Below are positions 43,852-54,287 of a stretch of DNA of 64,000 bases, piece after piece. The DNA comes from Gaetbulibacter saemankumensis DSM 17032 (GTDB lineage: Bacteria; Bacteroidota; Bacteroidia; Flavobacteriales; Flavobacteriaceae). The DNA is taken from the NCBI RefSeq assembly GCF_000425645.1, contig NZ_KE384430.1:1419540-1483539 (forward strand), written 5' to 3'. Both the position numbers and the translations under genes were made by a program. The notes under the pieces are model-generated. The model was not told the DNA's origin. It made no database searches and worked only from the letters and a program-made list of their open reading frames with translations. Numbering within the stretch: position 1 is the stretch's first letter; each line of letters begins with the position of its first letter.

Positions 43852-44058
43852 TTAGTAATGCAGTGGATTTTGCTTGGTTATCTCTCGGTTTAAATACTTA
43901 AGTCTATTTAATTTATTGAGAAGTTTTATCGCTTGGTATTCAGAGATGTCACTTAAAGCAGAATCTGTTTGACGAAAATTATAAGCCTGCTCAACTAATT
44001 CTTTGTAGCGGGCGTTAAGTTTTTCTTGATTGCTTTTTATAATATTCGTTCGGTCCAT
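43852..44058 (-). CDS. Small flavobacterial protein, 68 aa
   Basis: A helical, Lys/Arg/Asn-rich protein: NQEKLNARYKELVEQAYNFR (about 10-29), then QTDSALSDISEYQAIKLLNK. It resembles small proteins annotated as Lacal_2735-like in flavobacteria, function unknown. It is encoded 75 bp upstream of its apparent paralogue on the same strand, suggesting a local duplication. Confidence 0.65.
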   Translation of the reverse strand: MDRTNIIKSNQEKLNARYKELVEQAYNFRQTDSALSDISEYQAIKLLNKLNRLKYLNREITKQNPLHY

Positions 44059-44114
44059 CGTTAAGTTCTGAATAACAAGTATTTAAATATACGTTTTTTT
44101 TTATTTTGAAATAA

Positions 44115-44148
44115 AAAAATCTGATAAAAATTTTATTATCAGATTTTT
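44115..44148. terminator. Terminator after the DUF4197 gene
   Basis: AAAAATCTGATAA and TTATCAGATTTTT pair over 13 bp. It lies 20 bases past the minus-strand DUF4197 stop and separates it from the small-protein gene at 43852-44058. Confidence 0.85.
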
Positions 44149-44168
44149 AAAGTAAAATTAAAACGAAA

Positions 44169-44879
44169 TTAGTCTTGTAAAGCAAATACTTTTTGCAGCA
44201 AATCTGTAGTTCTAGAACTTAAATTAGTACGAATTTCTTTTTCCTCAACGCCAATCATAGTAAACACTCCTTTAAGAGCCTCCTGTGTTACATAATCGGT
44301 TAAATCAGGATTTACATTAGAAGTAAATGGGATGGAATTATATTTATTGATAATATTAGACCAAATTTGATCGGCTCCAACTTTAGAAAATGAATTCTTT
44401 ATAACCGGATGAAATTTGTTATATAAAGCACTTTCTGTTTTGTTATTTAAATAGGTTGTTGCTGCATGATCTCCGCCTAATAATATATTTTTAGCATCAC
44501 TAAAAGTAATACCCTTAACAGCATCAATAAAAATTGGAGTAGCTTCTTTAACCGCGTCTTCGGCGGCGTGGTTAATAATTTTTAAACCTTCATCGGCTAA
44601 ATTGCCTAAGCCTATATCTCTTAAAGTTTTATCAACTTTTTGAAGTTCTTCAGGTAGTAAAATTTTGACGAGATCATTTTTATAGAAGCCATTAGTTTGG
44701 GTCAATTTAGTGACTTGTTTTTCTATACCTAAATTTAAGGCTTCACGTAAGCCAGAGGCTATTTGGTCATTGCCAATACCTGTAGTAGTCCCTTGAGGGA
44801 GCTGGTTAACTACTTGTTGTAATTCAGCACACGTATTAAATGTACATGTGATTAATAATCCTAAAAGTATTTTTTTCAT
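44169..44879 (-). CDS. DUF4197 family lipoprotein
   Basis: A 236-residue protein with a signal peptide ending in a lipobox-like FNTC (Cys about 17). The mature part is helical with recurring motifs (IASGLREALNLGIEKQVTKL, about 41-60; FSDAKNILLGGDHAATTYL) typical of DUF4197, a family found in many Gram-negatives, function unknown. It stands alone with its own terminator. Confidence 0.82.
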   Translation of the reverse strand: MKKILLGLLITCTFNTCAELQQVVNQLPQGTTTGIGNDQIASGLREALNLGIEKQVTKLTQTNGFYKNDLVKILLPEELQKVDKTLRDIGLGNLADEGLKIINHAAEDAVKEATPIFIDAVKGITFSDAKNILLGGDHAATTYLNNKTESALYNKFHPVIKNSFSKVGADQIWSNIINKYNSIPFTSNVNPDLTDYVTQEALKGVFTMIGVEEKEIRTNLSSRTTDLLQKVFALQD

Positions 44880-45064
44880 AGTAGATTGTTAAGAGCGCTA
44901 AAAATAGTAAATCAAAATGTTTTACTTATATCATGAAGTTTTATTTGTTAATAACTAAAATCAATTGTGTATTAATAAAATATTAGGTGTTTTTTTGTAA
45001 ATTAGCTATCAAACTAAATGAAATAATAATAATATTTTAAAAAATTAAAGTTTAATTAAGTGCT

Positions 45065-45640
45065 ATGTCTAATCCAAATCTTAAAATAGTTAGCATTTCA
45101 AACAAAAATTTAAAGAAAGAATTAATGGTTTCTTCCAATGAGGTAACTTCATTGAGAAATTTTTTGAAAGAAGTTATTGGAGAAGATATTTTAATTATTA
45201 ATACTAATTTAGGATTAGATATTTATTATCTGGGGGTTACATCACATGAGGAATTAATAGTAAGTTCGTTTTTACTAGTAACAGCAGGTATAAAAAAAGA
45301 ACGAAATAACTTCTATATAAAATCGTTGAATTCCAGAACCGACGTTATGCTTGAGACACAAATATTTTTTAGAAGATTAATTAAGAATCCATTGCTCTGT
45401 AAAAGTTATATTAAAAGTCTATCGAATCAATTGAATGAAATGCCAAAAACTCAATCTAAACTTTTAAAAGAGATGGTATGCCTATGGAAAGAAGTGTTTT
45501 TTAAAATGAATGAGGATACAGGTATTGATAAAATGATTCCTTTTCTTGTAAGATTTCAGGATAATAGCTATTCAGAAAACAACAATCCTGTATTACAGCA
45601 TTTAATAAAAGCCGCATTAAGTGCAGATCGGATAAATTGA
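45065..45640 (+). CDS. Hypothetical protein, 191 aa
   Basis: A soluble protein without signal or membrane helices, with mixed strands in the first 90 residues and helices after that. No motif is recognised. It lies between the divergent DUF4197 gene (186-bp AT-rich spacer) and the convergent purU (20-bp gap), and appears to be monocistronic. It may be lineage-specific. Confidence 0.6.
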   Translation: MSNPNLKIVSISNKNLKKELMVSSNEVTSLRNFLKEVIGEDILIINTNLGLDIYYLGVTSHEELIVSSFLLVTAGIKKERNNFYIKSLNSRTDVMLETQIFFRRLIKNPLLCKSYIKSLSNQLNEMPKTQSKLLKEMVCLWKEVFFKMNEDTGIDKMIPFLVRFQDNSYSENNNPVLQHLIKAALSADRIN

Positions 45641-45660
45641 TACCTTGGCTATTTATTGCA

Positions 45661-46515
45661 TTAAGAGAAAATAACTGTTTTGTTATTATATACCATTACT
45701 TTTCTGTTGGTATGTAACTTTACAGCCGTTGCAAGTACAATTTTCTCTAAGTCGCGACCTTTTGCTATTAAATCGGCAATAGAATGTGTATGCGATACAT
45801 GAGCAACGTCTTGTTCTATAATTGGGCCTCCATCTAGTTCTTCGGTAACATAATGACTGGTAGCCCCAATAATTTTAACGCCTCGTTTAAATGCAGAATG
45901 GTAGGGTTTTGCTCCTACAAATGCGGGTAAGAAAGAATGGTGAATGTTTATTATTTTATTCGGGTATTTTTCAATGAGCTTGCTAGAGATGATTTGCATA
46001 TAGCGAGCCAATACAATAAAATCGATGTTATAAGATTCTAATAATTCTAATTGCTTTTGTTCTGCAATTTCTATGGTATCCTTGGTTACGGGGATATGAT
46101 GAAAAGGGATTTTAAAATTATCTGCAATTGGTTTTAGATCCAAGTGATTACTTATAATGAAGGGTATTTCTAAGTTTAATTCTCCAGAATTGTAGCGACC
46201 TAACAGGTCATATAAGCAATGGTCGTATTTAGATATAAAAAGAGCCATTTTAGGTTTCTTTTGCGAAGAATAAATACGCCATTTCATTTCGAAAGTATCT
46301 GCTAGATTCAATTTAAATGAAGCTTTAAAATCTTCAGTAGAAAACCCCTCATGGTTAAATTCACTTTCCAAACGCATGAAAAAGACATTTTGTTCGCGAT
46401 CTACATGCTGGTCTAAATAAACAATATTTCCTTTATTTTTTGCAATAAAATTAGTTACGGAAGCAATTATATTTGGTTTGTCTTCACAGTGTACTAAAAG
46501 GGTGATTTTATTCAT
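45661..46515 (-). CDS. purU: Formyltetrahydrofolate deformylase
   Basis: Hydrolyses 10-formyl-tetrahydrofolate to formate and tetrahydrofolate, balancing one-carbon pools for purine synthesis. An N-terminal ACT regulatory domain (about 1-80, usually binding methionine/glycine) precedes a formyltransferase domain with the catalytic NIHHSFLPAFVGAKPYH (about 190-206) and GATSHYVTEELDGGPIIEQD. Length 284 aa is normal. It converges on the unknown gene upstream and is divergent from icmF. Confidence 0.94.
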   Translation of the reverse strand: MNKITLLVHCEDKPNIIASVTNFIAKNKGNIVYLDQHVDREQNVFFMRLESEFNHEGFSTEDFKASFKLNLADTFEMKWRIYSSQKKPKMALFISKYDHCLYDLLGRYNSGELNLEIPFIISNHLDLKPIADNFKIPFHHIPVTKDTIEIAEQKQLELLESYNIDFIVLARYMQIISSKLIEKYPNKIINIHHSFLPAFVGAKPYHSAFKRGVKIIGATSHYVTEELDGGPIIEQDVAHVSHTHSIADLIAKGRDLEKIVLATAVKLHTNRKVMVYNNKTVIFS

Positions 46516-46644
46516 GAAAATGTATCTTTTGCCTTATATGTGATATGTACATTACATTTTTAGCTGGTGTTTAAATCAAAAATAACTTAAATATCAGATA
46601 AGTAAAGCTAGAATTATAAATTTTAGAAAATCATTTGTAATCAA

Positions 46645-46673
46645 TTGATTTTTTTGAATATTTCGTAAATTTG
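46645..46673 (+). promoter_or_regulatory. Promoter of icmF
   Basis: TTG (46645-46647) and TAAATTTG (46666-46673) are 18 bases apart. A longer TTG start at 46679 would sit almost at the transcription start, so the ATG at 46703 is preferred. Confidence 0.72.
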
Positions 46674-46702
46674 AGGCCTTGATATTAATTTATTTTATAA
46701 AC

Positions 46703-49700
46703 ATGCAGATAACTCCATATAAGCCAAAAAACAAAGTAAGAATTGTAACAGCCGCTTCATTATTCGATGGTCACGATGCGGCCATTAATATTATGCGTCG
46801 TATTATACAGGCTACAGGAGTAGAAGTTATTCATTTGGGACATGATAGAAGTGTAGAGGAGGTTGTTAACACGGCAATACAGGAAGATGTTAATGCTATT
46901 TGCTTAACGTCTTATCAAGGAGGACATAATGAGTACTTTAAATACATGTACGATTTGCTTCAAGAACAGGGTGCGGAGCACATCAAGATTTTTGGTGGAG
47001 GTGGAGGGGTTATCCTTCCTGCTGAAATTAAGGAGTTAATGGATTATGGAATTACCCGAATCTATTCACCAGACGATGGTCGTGAAATGGGCTTACAAGG
47101 AATGATTAACGATTTGGTTGAAAAGTCAGATTTTCCTTTAGGTGAAAGTATCCAAATTGATGTTGAGAATCTAAAAAATAAAAATGTTAAGGACATTGCA
47201 AGATTAATTTCTTCGGCTGAAAATTTTCCGGAAGTAGCGCAATTGGTATTAAAACAAGTTGTTGAAAAAAATAGAAGCTCGCATGTACCCGTATTAGGAA
47301 TTACAGGTACAGGAGGTGCAGGAAAATCTAGTCTGGTAGACGAATTAGTAAGACGCTTTCTTATTGATTTTCCCGAGAAAACCATTGGAATTATTTCGGT
47401 TGATCCTTCAAAACGAAAAACAGGGGGCGCACTTTTAGGTGATAGAATTCGCATGAATGCTATTAATAATCCCCGTGTTTATATGCGTAGTTTAGCGACA
47501 AGACAGTCTAATTTAGCCTTGTCTAAGCACGTGAGCGAAGCGGTTGAAGTATTAAAAGCGGCCGCTTACGATTTAATTATTTTAGAAACTTCAGGAATTG
47601 GTCAAAGCGATACCGAAATCTTAGAACACAGTGATGTGTCGCTATATGTGATGACGCCAGAATTTGGTGCAGCTACCCAATTGGAAAAAATTGATATGCT
47701 TGATTTTGCCGATTTAGTAGCGGTGAATAAATTTGATAAGCGAGGTGCCTTAGATGCCATTCGCGATGTGAAAAAACAATACATGCGTAACCATAATCTT
47801 TGGGATGCTAAGACAGAAGATTTACCAGTGTATGGAACAATAGCTTCTCAGTTTAACGACCCTGGAATGAATAGCCTTTACAAAGCTGTTATGGATACGC
47901 TTGTTGAAAAGACTGATGCGGCATTAGAATCTTCATTTACTATTTCTAAGGAGATGAGTAAAAAGATTTTTGTGATACCCCCCAATAGAACCCGTTATTT
48001 ATCTGAAATTTCCGAGAATAACAGAAATTATGATAAAGAGGGCTTAGTACAAGTTGAAGTGGCACAGAAGCTTTACGGTATTTATAAAACGCTTGAATCC
48101 GTCTTGGAATTACCGATAAGCTTGGATAAGTATGGAGTTGAATTATCACCAGAAACAATTGAAAGTATAGAAAATCCCGATTTTGTAAAAATGCTTATTT
48201 CGGAATTTGACCGTGTAAAATTAAATCTGAATCCATACAACTGGGAAGTGATTTTAGATTGGAAAGAAAAGGTAAATAAATATAAAAATCCCATTTACGC
48301 TTTTAAGGTTCGGGATAAGGAAATTAAGATTGAAACACACACAGAATCTTTATCTCATTTGCAAATTCCTAAAGTGGCTTTGCCTAAATATCAGGCGTGG
48401 GGCGATATTTTAAAATGGTGTTTGCAGGAAAATGTACCCGGAGAATTCCCATATACTTCTGGGTTATATCCGTTTAAACGTACCGGAGAAGATCCGGCAC
48501 GGATGTTCGCAGGTGAAGGAGGTCCAGAGCGTACCAATAAACGATTTCATTATGTGAGTATGGGCTTACCCGCAAAGCGTTTATCTACGGCTTTCGATAG
48601 TGTAACATTGTATGGTAATGATCCAGATTACAGACCTGATATTTATGGAAAAATTGGAAATGCTGGAGTAAGTATTTGTTGTTTAGACGATGCTAAGAAA
48701 TTATATTCCGGTTTTAATTTAGCAGATGTTATGACTTCCGTGAGTATGACAATAAACGGGCCAGCTCCTATGTTGTTAGGGTTTTTTATGAATGCTGCTA
48801 TCGATCAACAATGTGAACTTTACATTAAAGCCAATGGTTTAGAAGAAAATGTAGAAGCCAAAATAGCTAAAATATATGCGGATAAAGGGGTGGAGCGCCC
48901 TAAGTATCATGGTGAACTTCCGGAGGGGAATAATGGATTAGGATTAATGTTATTGGGGGTTACCGGTGACCAGGTGTTACCAGAAGAGATCTATCAAGAA
49001 ATAAAGAAACAAACTATTTCTCAGGTTAGAGGAACCGTTCAAGCCGATATTTTAAAGGAAGACCAAGCACAAAATACCTGTATTTTCTCTACGGAGTTTG
49101 CCTTACGATTGATGGGAGATGTACAGGAATATTTTATTGAAAATCAGGTTCGTAATTTTTATTCCGTTTCAATATCTGGATATCATATTGCCGAGGCTGG
49201 AGCGAATCCTATTTCTCAACTGGCGTTTACTTTAGCCAATGGATTTACTTATGTTGAATATTACCTGTCCAGAGGTATGGACATTAATAAATTTGGACCA
49301 AATTTATCATTTTTCTTTTCAAATGGGATAGACCCTGAATACGCTGTTATAGGTCGAGTGGCTAGAAAAATTTGGGCTAAAGCTCTAAAGCATAAATATG
49401 GTGCTAACCCACGGGCTCAAATGTTGAAGTATCATATTCAAACTTCAGGAAGAAGTTTACATGCTCAGGAAATCGATTTTAACGATATCCGCACTACCTT
49501 GCAAGCGCTTTATGCTATATATGATAATTGTAACTCATTGCATACCAATGCTTACGATGAGGCAATTACAACACCTACCGAAGAATCCGTGCGTCGTGCC
49601 ATGGCGATTCAGTTGATAATTAATAAGGAGTTAGGTTTGGCCAGGAATGAAAATCCAATACAAGGATCTTTTATAATAGAAGAACTTACAGAGTTGGTTG

Positions 49701-50122
49701 AAGAAGCCGTTTTATTAGAATTTGATCGGATTACAGAACGAGGAGGTGTATTAGGAGCGATGGAAACCATGTACCAACGTAGTAAAATACAGGAAGAGAG
49801 TTTGTATTATGAAACCTTAAAACATAATGGAGAATTTCCAATAGTTGGTGTAAATACCTTCTTGAGCAGTAAGGGATCGCCAACAGTAGTTCCTGTTGAA
49901 GTTATTAGAGCAACTGAAGAAGAGAAACAGCAACAAATACATACCTTACAAAATCTTCATAAGGCTTATAATACAGATGAATTATTGAAAGGATTACAAC
50001 AAAAGGCTATTGAAAATGAAAATACTTTTGAAGCGTTAATGGAAGTTTGTAAATATTGTTCTTTGGGTCAGATAACGAATGCATTATTTGAAGTAGGTGG
50101 ACAATATCGTCGAAATATGTAA
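46703..50122 (+). CDS. icmF: Fused acyl-CoA mutase IcmF
   Basis: A coenzyme B12 enzyme that interconverts branched and linear acyl-CoAs (isobutyryl/butyryl type). 1139 residues in three parts: an N-terminal B12-binding domain ([20 protein letters not shown], the His ligand in D-G-H), a MeaB-like G-protein chaperone with P-loop [14 protein letters not shown] (about 205-218), and the large mutase TIM barrel (about 560 to the end, with [16 protein letters not shown]). The fusion order is diagnostic of IcmF rather than a plain methylmalonyl-CoA mutase. It is divergent from purU. Confidence 0.94.
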   Translation: MQITPYKPKNKVRIVTAASLFDGHDAAINIMRRIIQATGVEVIHLGHDRSVEEVVNTAIQEDVNAICLTSYQGGHNEYFKYMYDLLQEQGAEHIKIFGGGGGVILPAEIKELMDYGITRIYSPDDGREMGLQGMINDLVEKSDFPLGESIQIDVENLKNKNVKDIARLISSAENFPEVAQLVLKQVVEKNRSSHVPVLGITGTGGAGKSSLVDELVRRFLIDFPEKTIGIISVDPSKRKTGGALLGDRIRMNAINNPRVYMRSLATRQSNLALSKHVSEAVEVLKAAAYDLIILETSGIGQSDTEILEHSDVSLYVMTPEFGAATQLEKIDMLDFADLVAVNKFDKRGALDAIRDVKKQYMRNHNLWDAKTEDLPVYGTIASQFNDPGMNSLYKAVMDTLVEKTDAALESSFTISKEMSKKIFVIPPNRTRYLSEISENNRNYDKEGLVQVEVAQKLYGIYKTLESVLELPISLDKYGVELSPETIESIENPDFVKMLISEFDRVKLNLNPYNWEVILDWKEKVNKYKNPIYAFKVRDKEIKIETHTESLSHLQIPKVALPKYQAWGDILKWCLQENVPGEFPYTSGLYPFKRTGEDPARMFAGEGGPERTNKRFHYVSMGLPAKRLSTAFDSVTLYGNDPDYRPDIYGKIGNAGVSICCLDDAKKLYSGFNLADVMTSVSMTINGPAPMLLGFFMNAAIDQQCELYIKANGLEENVEAKIAKIYADKGVERPKYHGELPEGNNGLGLMLLGVTGDQVLPEEIYQEIKKQTISQVRGTVQADILKEDQAQNTCIFSTEFALRLMGDVQEYFIENQVRNFYSVSISGYHIAEAGANPISQLAFTLANGFTYVEYYLSRGMDINKFGPNLSFFFSNGIDPEYAVIGRVARKIWAKALKHKYGANPRAQMLKYHIQTSGRSLHAQEIDFNDIRTTLQALYAIYDNCNSLHTNAYDEAITTPTEESVRRAMAIQLIINKELGLARNENPIQGSFIIEELTELVEEAVLLEFDRITERGGVLGAMETMYQRSKIQEESLYYETLKHNGEFPIVGVNTFLSSKGSPTVVPVEVIRATEEEKQQQIHTLQNLHKAYNTDELLKGLQQKAIENENTFEALMEVCKYCSLGQITNALFEVGGQYRRNM

Positions 50123-50162
50123 TAATAATATATTTTAGAATAATTCAACATTGAAAAACACT

Positions 50163-50170
50163 TATATTTG
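50163..50170 (+). promoter_or_regulatory. -7 promoter box of the Crp-type regulator
   Basis: TATATTTG matches TAnnTTTG, 23 bases before the ATG at 50194. Confidence 0.55.
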
Positions 50171-50193
50171 GTAAGGTAATATACAATTTAAAT

Positions 50194-50796
50194 ATGCCTA
50201 TACTAAAGAATAATAATTTGTTCAGCATTGTATTGTTGAATTCTATATATCCCTTATCGAAATCTTTAAATAAATTTTTATCACAATCTATCATTTCAAC
50301 TCAATATAAAAAAGGAGAGTTTATTGTTAAAAATGGCGAATATTGTAATCGACTACATTTAATTCGGAAAGGGTTGATTCGTGGTTTCTTTTATTTTGAT
50401 GACAAGGAAATTACAACTTGGGTGAGTGTCGACAATGAAATGGTAACTTCAATTTCGGGTTATTTTAAAAAGGTACCAGCCTTAGAAAATATTCAGTGTT
50501 TAGAAGATACTTATACCGAAAGTATTAGTTACGAGGATATGCATTATGCATTAGAGCATTTCAAGGAAATGGCTCATTTAAATAGAATTTTAATGGAACA
50601 ATACTATCTGCACTCAGAATACCGGGCATTTATGACTAGAATTCCGCGGGCAAGAGACCGATATGATTATTTTGTGAAGATTTCTAATCCAGAGATCGTT
50701 AAACGATTGCCAAAGAAATATTTAGCATCACTTTTAAATGTGCGACCAGAAACTTTATCTAGAATTGAGATACCTGAGTTTAAAGAAAATTCGTGA
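50194..50796 (+). CDS. Crp/Fnr-family transcriptional regulator
   Basis: A 200-residue regulator with an N-terminal cyclic-nucleotide-like beta-roll (about 25-115; KKGEFIVKNGEYCNRLHLIRKG) and a C-terminal winged helix (LPKKYLASLLNVRPETLSRI, about 173-192). The Arg/Ser phosphate-binding cassette of cAMP-binding Crp is not evident, so the effector is unknown. Bacteroidota have many such regulators. It lies 70 bp after icmF with its own promoter box; a functional link is not shown. Confidence 0.88.
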   Translation: MPILKNNNLFSIVLLNSIYPLSKSLNKFLSQSIISTQYKKGEFIVKNGEYCNRLHLIRKGLIRGFFYFDDKEITTWVSVDNEMVTSISGYFKKVPALENIQCLEDTYTESISYEDMHYALEHFKEMAHLNRILMEQYYLHSEYRAFMTRIPRARDRYDYFVKISNPEIVKRLPKKYLASLLNVRPETLSRIEIPEFKENS

Positions 50797-50967
50797 GAAA
50801 ATTGATTTAGGTCAATTTGTGATTAAATTATGTAATAAAAATAATTAATCTACTATTACATTAGCAGTGGCTTTCATAAAATAATGTCTTATGAAGTCTT
50901 GGTAAATGCTATTATCAAAAGTAGGTTTCTATTATCAGTGATTATTAATTGAGCTGGATAATTAGAT

Positions 50968-50997
50968 AAAAAAACACATCCTTCGATGTGTTTTTTT
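50968..50997 (+). terminator. Terminator downstream of the Crp-type gene
   Basis: AAAACACATC and GATGTGTTTT enclose CTTC with long A and T tracts. It is 170 bp past the regulator stop and 22 bp from the convergent unknown gene, so it likely serves both. Confidence 0.85.
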
Positions 50998-51018
50998 ATT
51001 TTATATGGGTTACAAATA

Positions 51019-51453
51019 TTATAAAGTTAATAACCAAGAGCGTTGTAACTGTTTAAATTTCTTTAATTCACTGCGTAACATAGGTAAGAAATCCTTGCCA
51101 TTGCTATTAGATTTTTCTAATCTATATGAATTTCTATAAAGTAAAGTAGTTAATCTTTTTAAAGTAGCAATATGTTTGTATTTTCTTTCAGAATGACGCT
51201 CCATTTCGGCATTTAAAATTTCCGGAGCTAACGAAACAGATTGTTGTACAATATCACCCGAAAAATAGACATCTGTATCTTCTGTACCATCATTTTTGAG
51301 ACTTGATAAGTCATCACTTAAATACGAGGAAATGCTTTGCGATAGAGTGAATATCTCTATGGCTTTTTTATAAATCGGTAAATCCGATAGGTTTGGTGGG
51401 GTATTCGATAGCATATTCTTTGTTTTCTTAGCAATTGTATCAAAATTACTCAC
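51019..51453 (-). CDS. Hypothetical protein, 144 aa
   Basis: A soluble helical protein. The block PIYKKAIEIFTLSQSISSYL (about 26-45) and the end with HSERKYKHIATLKRLTTLL resemble four-helix-bundle proteins such as the 23S-rRNA-intervening (S23) type, but I cannot confirm the family. It is divergent from the Lrp-type gene and ends 22 bp from a strong terminator. Confidence 0.6.
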   Translation of the reverse strand: MSNFDTIAKKTKNMLSNTPPNLSDLPIYKKAIEIFTLSQSISSYLSDDLSSLKNDGTEDTDVYFSGDIVQQSVSLAPEILNAEMERHSERKYKHIATLKRLTTLLYRNSYRLEKSNSNGKDFLPMLRSELKKFKQLQRSWLLTL

Positions 51454-51539
51454 TAGAAATGATTTATGTCTTTAAGTTTTAAAGTTAATTTGTATTTTTA
51501 CTTTAATATTTAATTATTTAATGCTTAATTTCTTTGTAT

Positions 51540-51983
51540 ATGGATATTGATACGCTTAATTGGAAGATTTTAAAGTGTTTGCAGGATAATGCACGGCAGT
51601 CTAATGCAGAAATTGGACGTCAAGTAGGTATTAGTTCTCCGGCAGTTTCGGAACGTATAAAGAAAATGGAAGATGCAGGAATTATAGTAGGTTATAAGAC
51701 AGTGGTTTCTCCTTTAGACATGGGACATCAATTAAAGGCTATTATTACATTACGTGCTTTTATAGGAAAATTAAAGCCATTTTTAGAGAAAGTTAAAACT
51801 TATGATGAGGTTTTAAATTGCTATAGAATAACAGGTAATGAAAATATAGTCATGGAAGTGGTTTTACGAAATCAGAAGCATTTGGAATCGTTTATAGATC
51901 AATTGATTATTTATGGAGAAACTAAAACCCAGATTGTATTATCTCATGTTATTCGTTATAAAGAAATAAAACCGCCAAAATAA
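51540..51983 (+). CDS. Lrp/AsnC-family regulator
   Basis: A 147-residue feast/famine regulator. N-terminal helix-turn-helix (IDTLNWKILKCLQDNARQSN then EIGRQVGISSPAVSERIKKM, about 1-45) and C-terminal RAM ligand-binding domain (about 65-140). The ATG at 51540 is preferred over a TTG at 51534. It is divergent from the unknown 144-aa gene and converges on the YpdA-like gene (14 bp between stops). Lrp-type proteins usually respond to an amino acid; which one is not evident. Confidence 0.92.
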   Translation: MDIDTLNWKILKCLQDNARQSNAEIGRQVGISSPAVSERIKKMEDAGIIVGYKTVVSPLDMGHQLKAIITLRAFIGKLKPFLEKVKTYDEVLNCYRITGNENIVMEVVLRNQKHLESFIDQLIIYGETKTQIVLSHVIRYKEIKPPK

Positions 51984-51997
51984 TACGTTGTAATATT

Positions 51998-52966
51998 CTA
52001 TAGTTTTTTTTCGATATACTGAGCAATACGTTTTGCGTGAATTCTAGAATTTTCTATAAACCATTTATGGGTTTCTTTACCGCCACAAATAACACCAGCT
52101 AGAAACAATCCGGGAACATTCGATTCCATAGTATTTGTATTGTATGTTGGGATATGTTTTTCATCATCCGATGAAGTAATGCCACATTGCTCTAATAATT
52201 TAAAATTTGGTAAATATCCTGTTAAAGCAACAACGTAGTCATTAGGAATGGTAATAAGTCCATTGGGCGTTTCAATATCTACGGTATCTGTACCAATTTT
52301 TTTAATTTCTGAATTAAAATAAGCATCGATACTGCCTTCTTTAATGCGGTTAATAATATCTGGTCTAACCCAATATTTTACGCGCTCTCCAATAGATTCA
52401 CCACGTACAACCATAGTAACGCGACCTCCTTTACGCCAAATTTCTAAGGCTGCATCTACCGCCGAATTGCTTGCGCCAACCACTATTACATGCTGCAGGG
52501 AATAATTATGGGCTTCCTTGTAATAATGTGTAACTTTAGGTAATTCTTCACCAGAAACATGTAATAATTTAGGAATATCGTAGAATCCGGTTGCGATTAT
52601 AACACGTTTTGAAATGTATTTTTTTTTGTTGGTAGAAATTTGAAATTCATCATTTTCTTTATTGACAGCTTCAACAGTTTCATATAAATGAATATTTAAG
52701 TTATTGGAGGTAACCACACGTCTGTAATATTCTAAAGCTTCATCCCGATTGGGTTTTGGATTATTACTAATAAAAGGAATGTCATTGATTTCTAACTTCT
52801 CTGACGTCGAGAAAAATGTCATGTTTTTTGGATAGTTAAACAAGGAGTTCGTTAGCGCTCCTTTTTCTATAACTAAATAGTTCCAGTTTCGTTTTTTACA
52901 TTCTAAAGCGCAGGCTATTCCAATAGGACCTGCGCCAATAATTAATATATCTAAGTTGTTTTCCAT
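51998..52966 (-). CDS. ypdA: YpdA-like FAD/NAD(P) thiol-disulfide reductase
   Basis: A 322-residue flavoprotein of the thioredoxin-reductase fold with an FAD site (IIGAGPIGIACALE, about 8-21) and an NADPH site (VVGASNSAVDAALEIW, about 161-176), and no C-x-x-C. It matches the YpdA group named as bacillithiol disulfide reductase. Whether this organism makes bacillithiol is not shown here. It overlaps the upstream MFS gene by 16 bases, so the two are coupled. Confidence 0.87.
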   Translation of the reverse strand: MENNLDILIIGAGPIGIACALECKKRNWNYLVIEKGALTNSLFNYPKNMTFFSTSEKLEINDIPFISNNPKPNRDEALEYYRRVVTSNNLNIHLYETVEAVNKENDEFQISTNKKKYISKRVIIATGFYDIPKLLHVSGEELPKVTHYYKEAHNYSLQHVIVVGASNSAVDAALEIWRKGGRVTMVVRGESIGERVKYWVRPDIINRIKEGSIDAYFNSEIKKIGTDTVDIETPNGLITIPNDYVVALTGYLPNFKLLEQCGITSSDDEKHIPTYNTNTMESNVPGLFLAGVICGGKETHKWFIENSRIHAKRIAQYIEKKL

Positions 52967-54177
52967 AGTTTAATTCTTTTTTCAGTATTCAACTTCTTTT
53001 TCAAGCTAAATAAAATGAATGCACAGATGGCAGCTATTCCTGTTATAATGTACCAAGTATTATTGTAACCAACCTGAGCTGTTAACTGCAATCCGGCATT
53101 ATGCCCAAATATATGAGCAATAGAAAATGATATGGAATACAATGCCATATATTCGCCTTGATTTCCTTTTTTAGCGCGTTCGATAGCAAATGCATTAGAG
53201 AAAGGAAAGGCGATCATTTCCCCAAATGTCATGAGTAGCATACCTACTACGAGTATCCCCGACCAACTTGTTAAATTAAGTATTAGCAAACTTAATCCAG
53301 TAAGTATAGCACCAAAGAACATGAGGCCTAATTTGCTGTATTTTGAGTTTTCTAGCCATTTTATTAAAGGCATTTCAAATATAAAAATTAGAAATCCATT
53401 AAGCCCTAAAAGTATACCAATTTCGAATTCAGATAGCACATGTACTTCTTTATAATAAATGGTAATGGTTGAAAAATATTGTAAAAATACAATACCAAAT
53501 AAAGCCATTGCGAGTAAAAATATCATAAAAATGTTATCACTATAAGCTGAAACAGGATTTTCTACTTTTATTTCATCTAAAACTTTAGCTTTTTTGGGAT
53601 TGAGCACTTTTATCATTAAAAGTGTAGCAATAATACAAGTAATACCATCAACCCAAAATAGACCAGCATAACCGAGCTCTGTTATAATGAGACCTCCTAA
53701 GGCAGGACCTGCAGAAAAGCCTAAGTTTATTGCTAAACGGATAAGCGTTAAAGAGCGGATTTTATTCTCTGGTTTGCTATAGGCGTTGAGAGCTACGAAA
53801 ATGGCTGGTCTAAAGCTATCAGCCACTAACATTACAATAAATATACCGATGCAAATAGAAACAAAGGTATTTAAATACTGCATGGCTATAAATAAAAACC
53901 CTGTGGAAAATAAACTGTAAACCATAACTTTATAATAACCAAAAGTGTCGGTTAATTTACCGCCAAGCCATGAACCGGCAACAGATCCTAAGCCAAAAGC
54001 GCTCATAATCCAACCAATATGACTGTTCGTGAAATTTAAATCTTCCTTTAGATATAATGATAAAAATGGTATCACCATGGTTCCGGCACGATTAATTAGT
54101 GTAATAAGTGCCAGCCACCAGATTTCGGAAGAAAGGCCATGAAAGGATTTTAGGTAATTATTAAAAAGGGTTTTCAT
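52951..54177 (-). CDS. Major facilitator superfamily transporter
   Basis: A 408-residue inner-membrane transporter with twelve predicted helices. The N-half signature GSVAGSWLGGKLTDTFGYYK (between helices 2 and 3, about 69-88) is the family motif G-x-x-x-D-(R/K)-x-G. It is the first gene of a pair with the ypdA-like gene (16-base overlap). Upstream is an unusual leader with a terminator hairpin (54234-54261) and a 27-codon frame, so expression may be controlled by attenuation. Substrate unknown; drug or sugar export are both possible. Confidence 0.87.
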   Translation of the reverse strand: MKTLFNNYLKSFHGLSSEIWWLALITLINRAGTMVIPFLSLYLKEDLNFTNSHIGWIMSAFGLGSVAGSWLGGKLTDTFGYYKVMVYSLFSTGFLFIAMQYLNTFVSICIGIFIVMLVADSFRPAIFVALNAYSKPENKIRSLTLIRLAINLGFSAGPALGGLIITELGYAGLFWVDGITCIIATLLMIKVLNPKKAKVLDEIKVENPVSAYSDNIFMIFLLAMALFGIVFLQYFSTITIYYKEVHVLSEFEIGILLGLNGFLIFIFEMPLIKWLENSKYSKLGLMFFGAILTGLSLLILNLTSWSGILVVGMLLMTFGEMIAFPFSNAFAIERAKKGNQGEYMALYSISFSIAHIFGHNAGLQLTAQVGYNNTWYIITGIAAICAFILFSLKKKLNTEKRIKLWKTT

Positions 54178-54233
54178 TGGTTTGTTTTAATCATAGTTAA
54201 TTTTGATTAAAAGTCGTTTATCGACTAAAAATA

Positions 54234-54261
54234 AAAAGTCCGACTATGAAGTCGGACTTTT
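54234..54261 (-). terminator. Intrinsic terminator in the leader of the MFS/ypdA pair
   Basis: AAAAGTCCGAC and GTCGGACTTTT pair over 11 bp around TTCATA. On the minus strand it is followed by TTTTTATTTTT. It lies 57 bp upstream of the MFS start, where a terminator has no gene to end except the short frame at 54288-54371. A second small stem (AGTCG/CGACT) follows it. Confidence 0.75.
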
Positions 54262-54287
54262 AAACATTGTAATATTTTATAATAACA

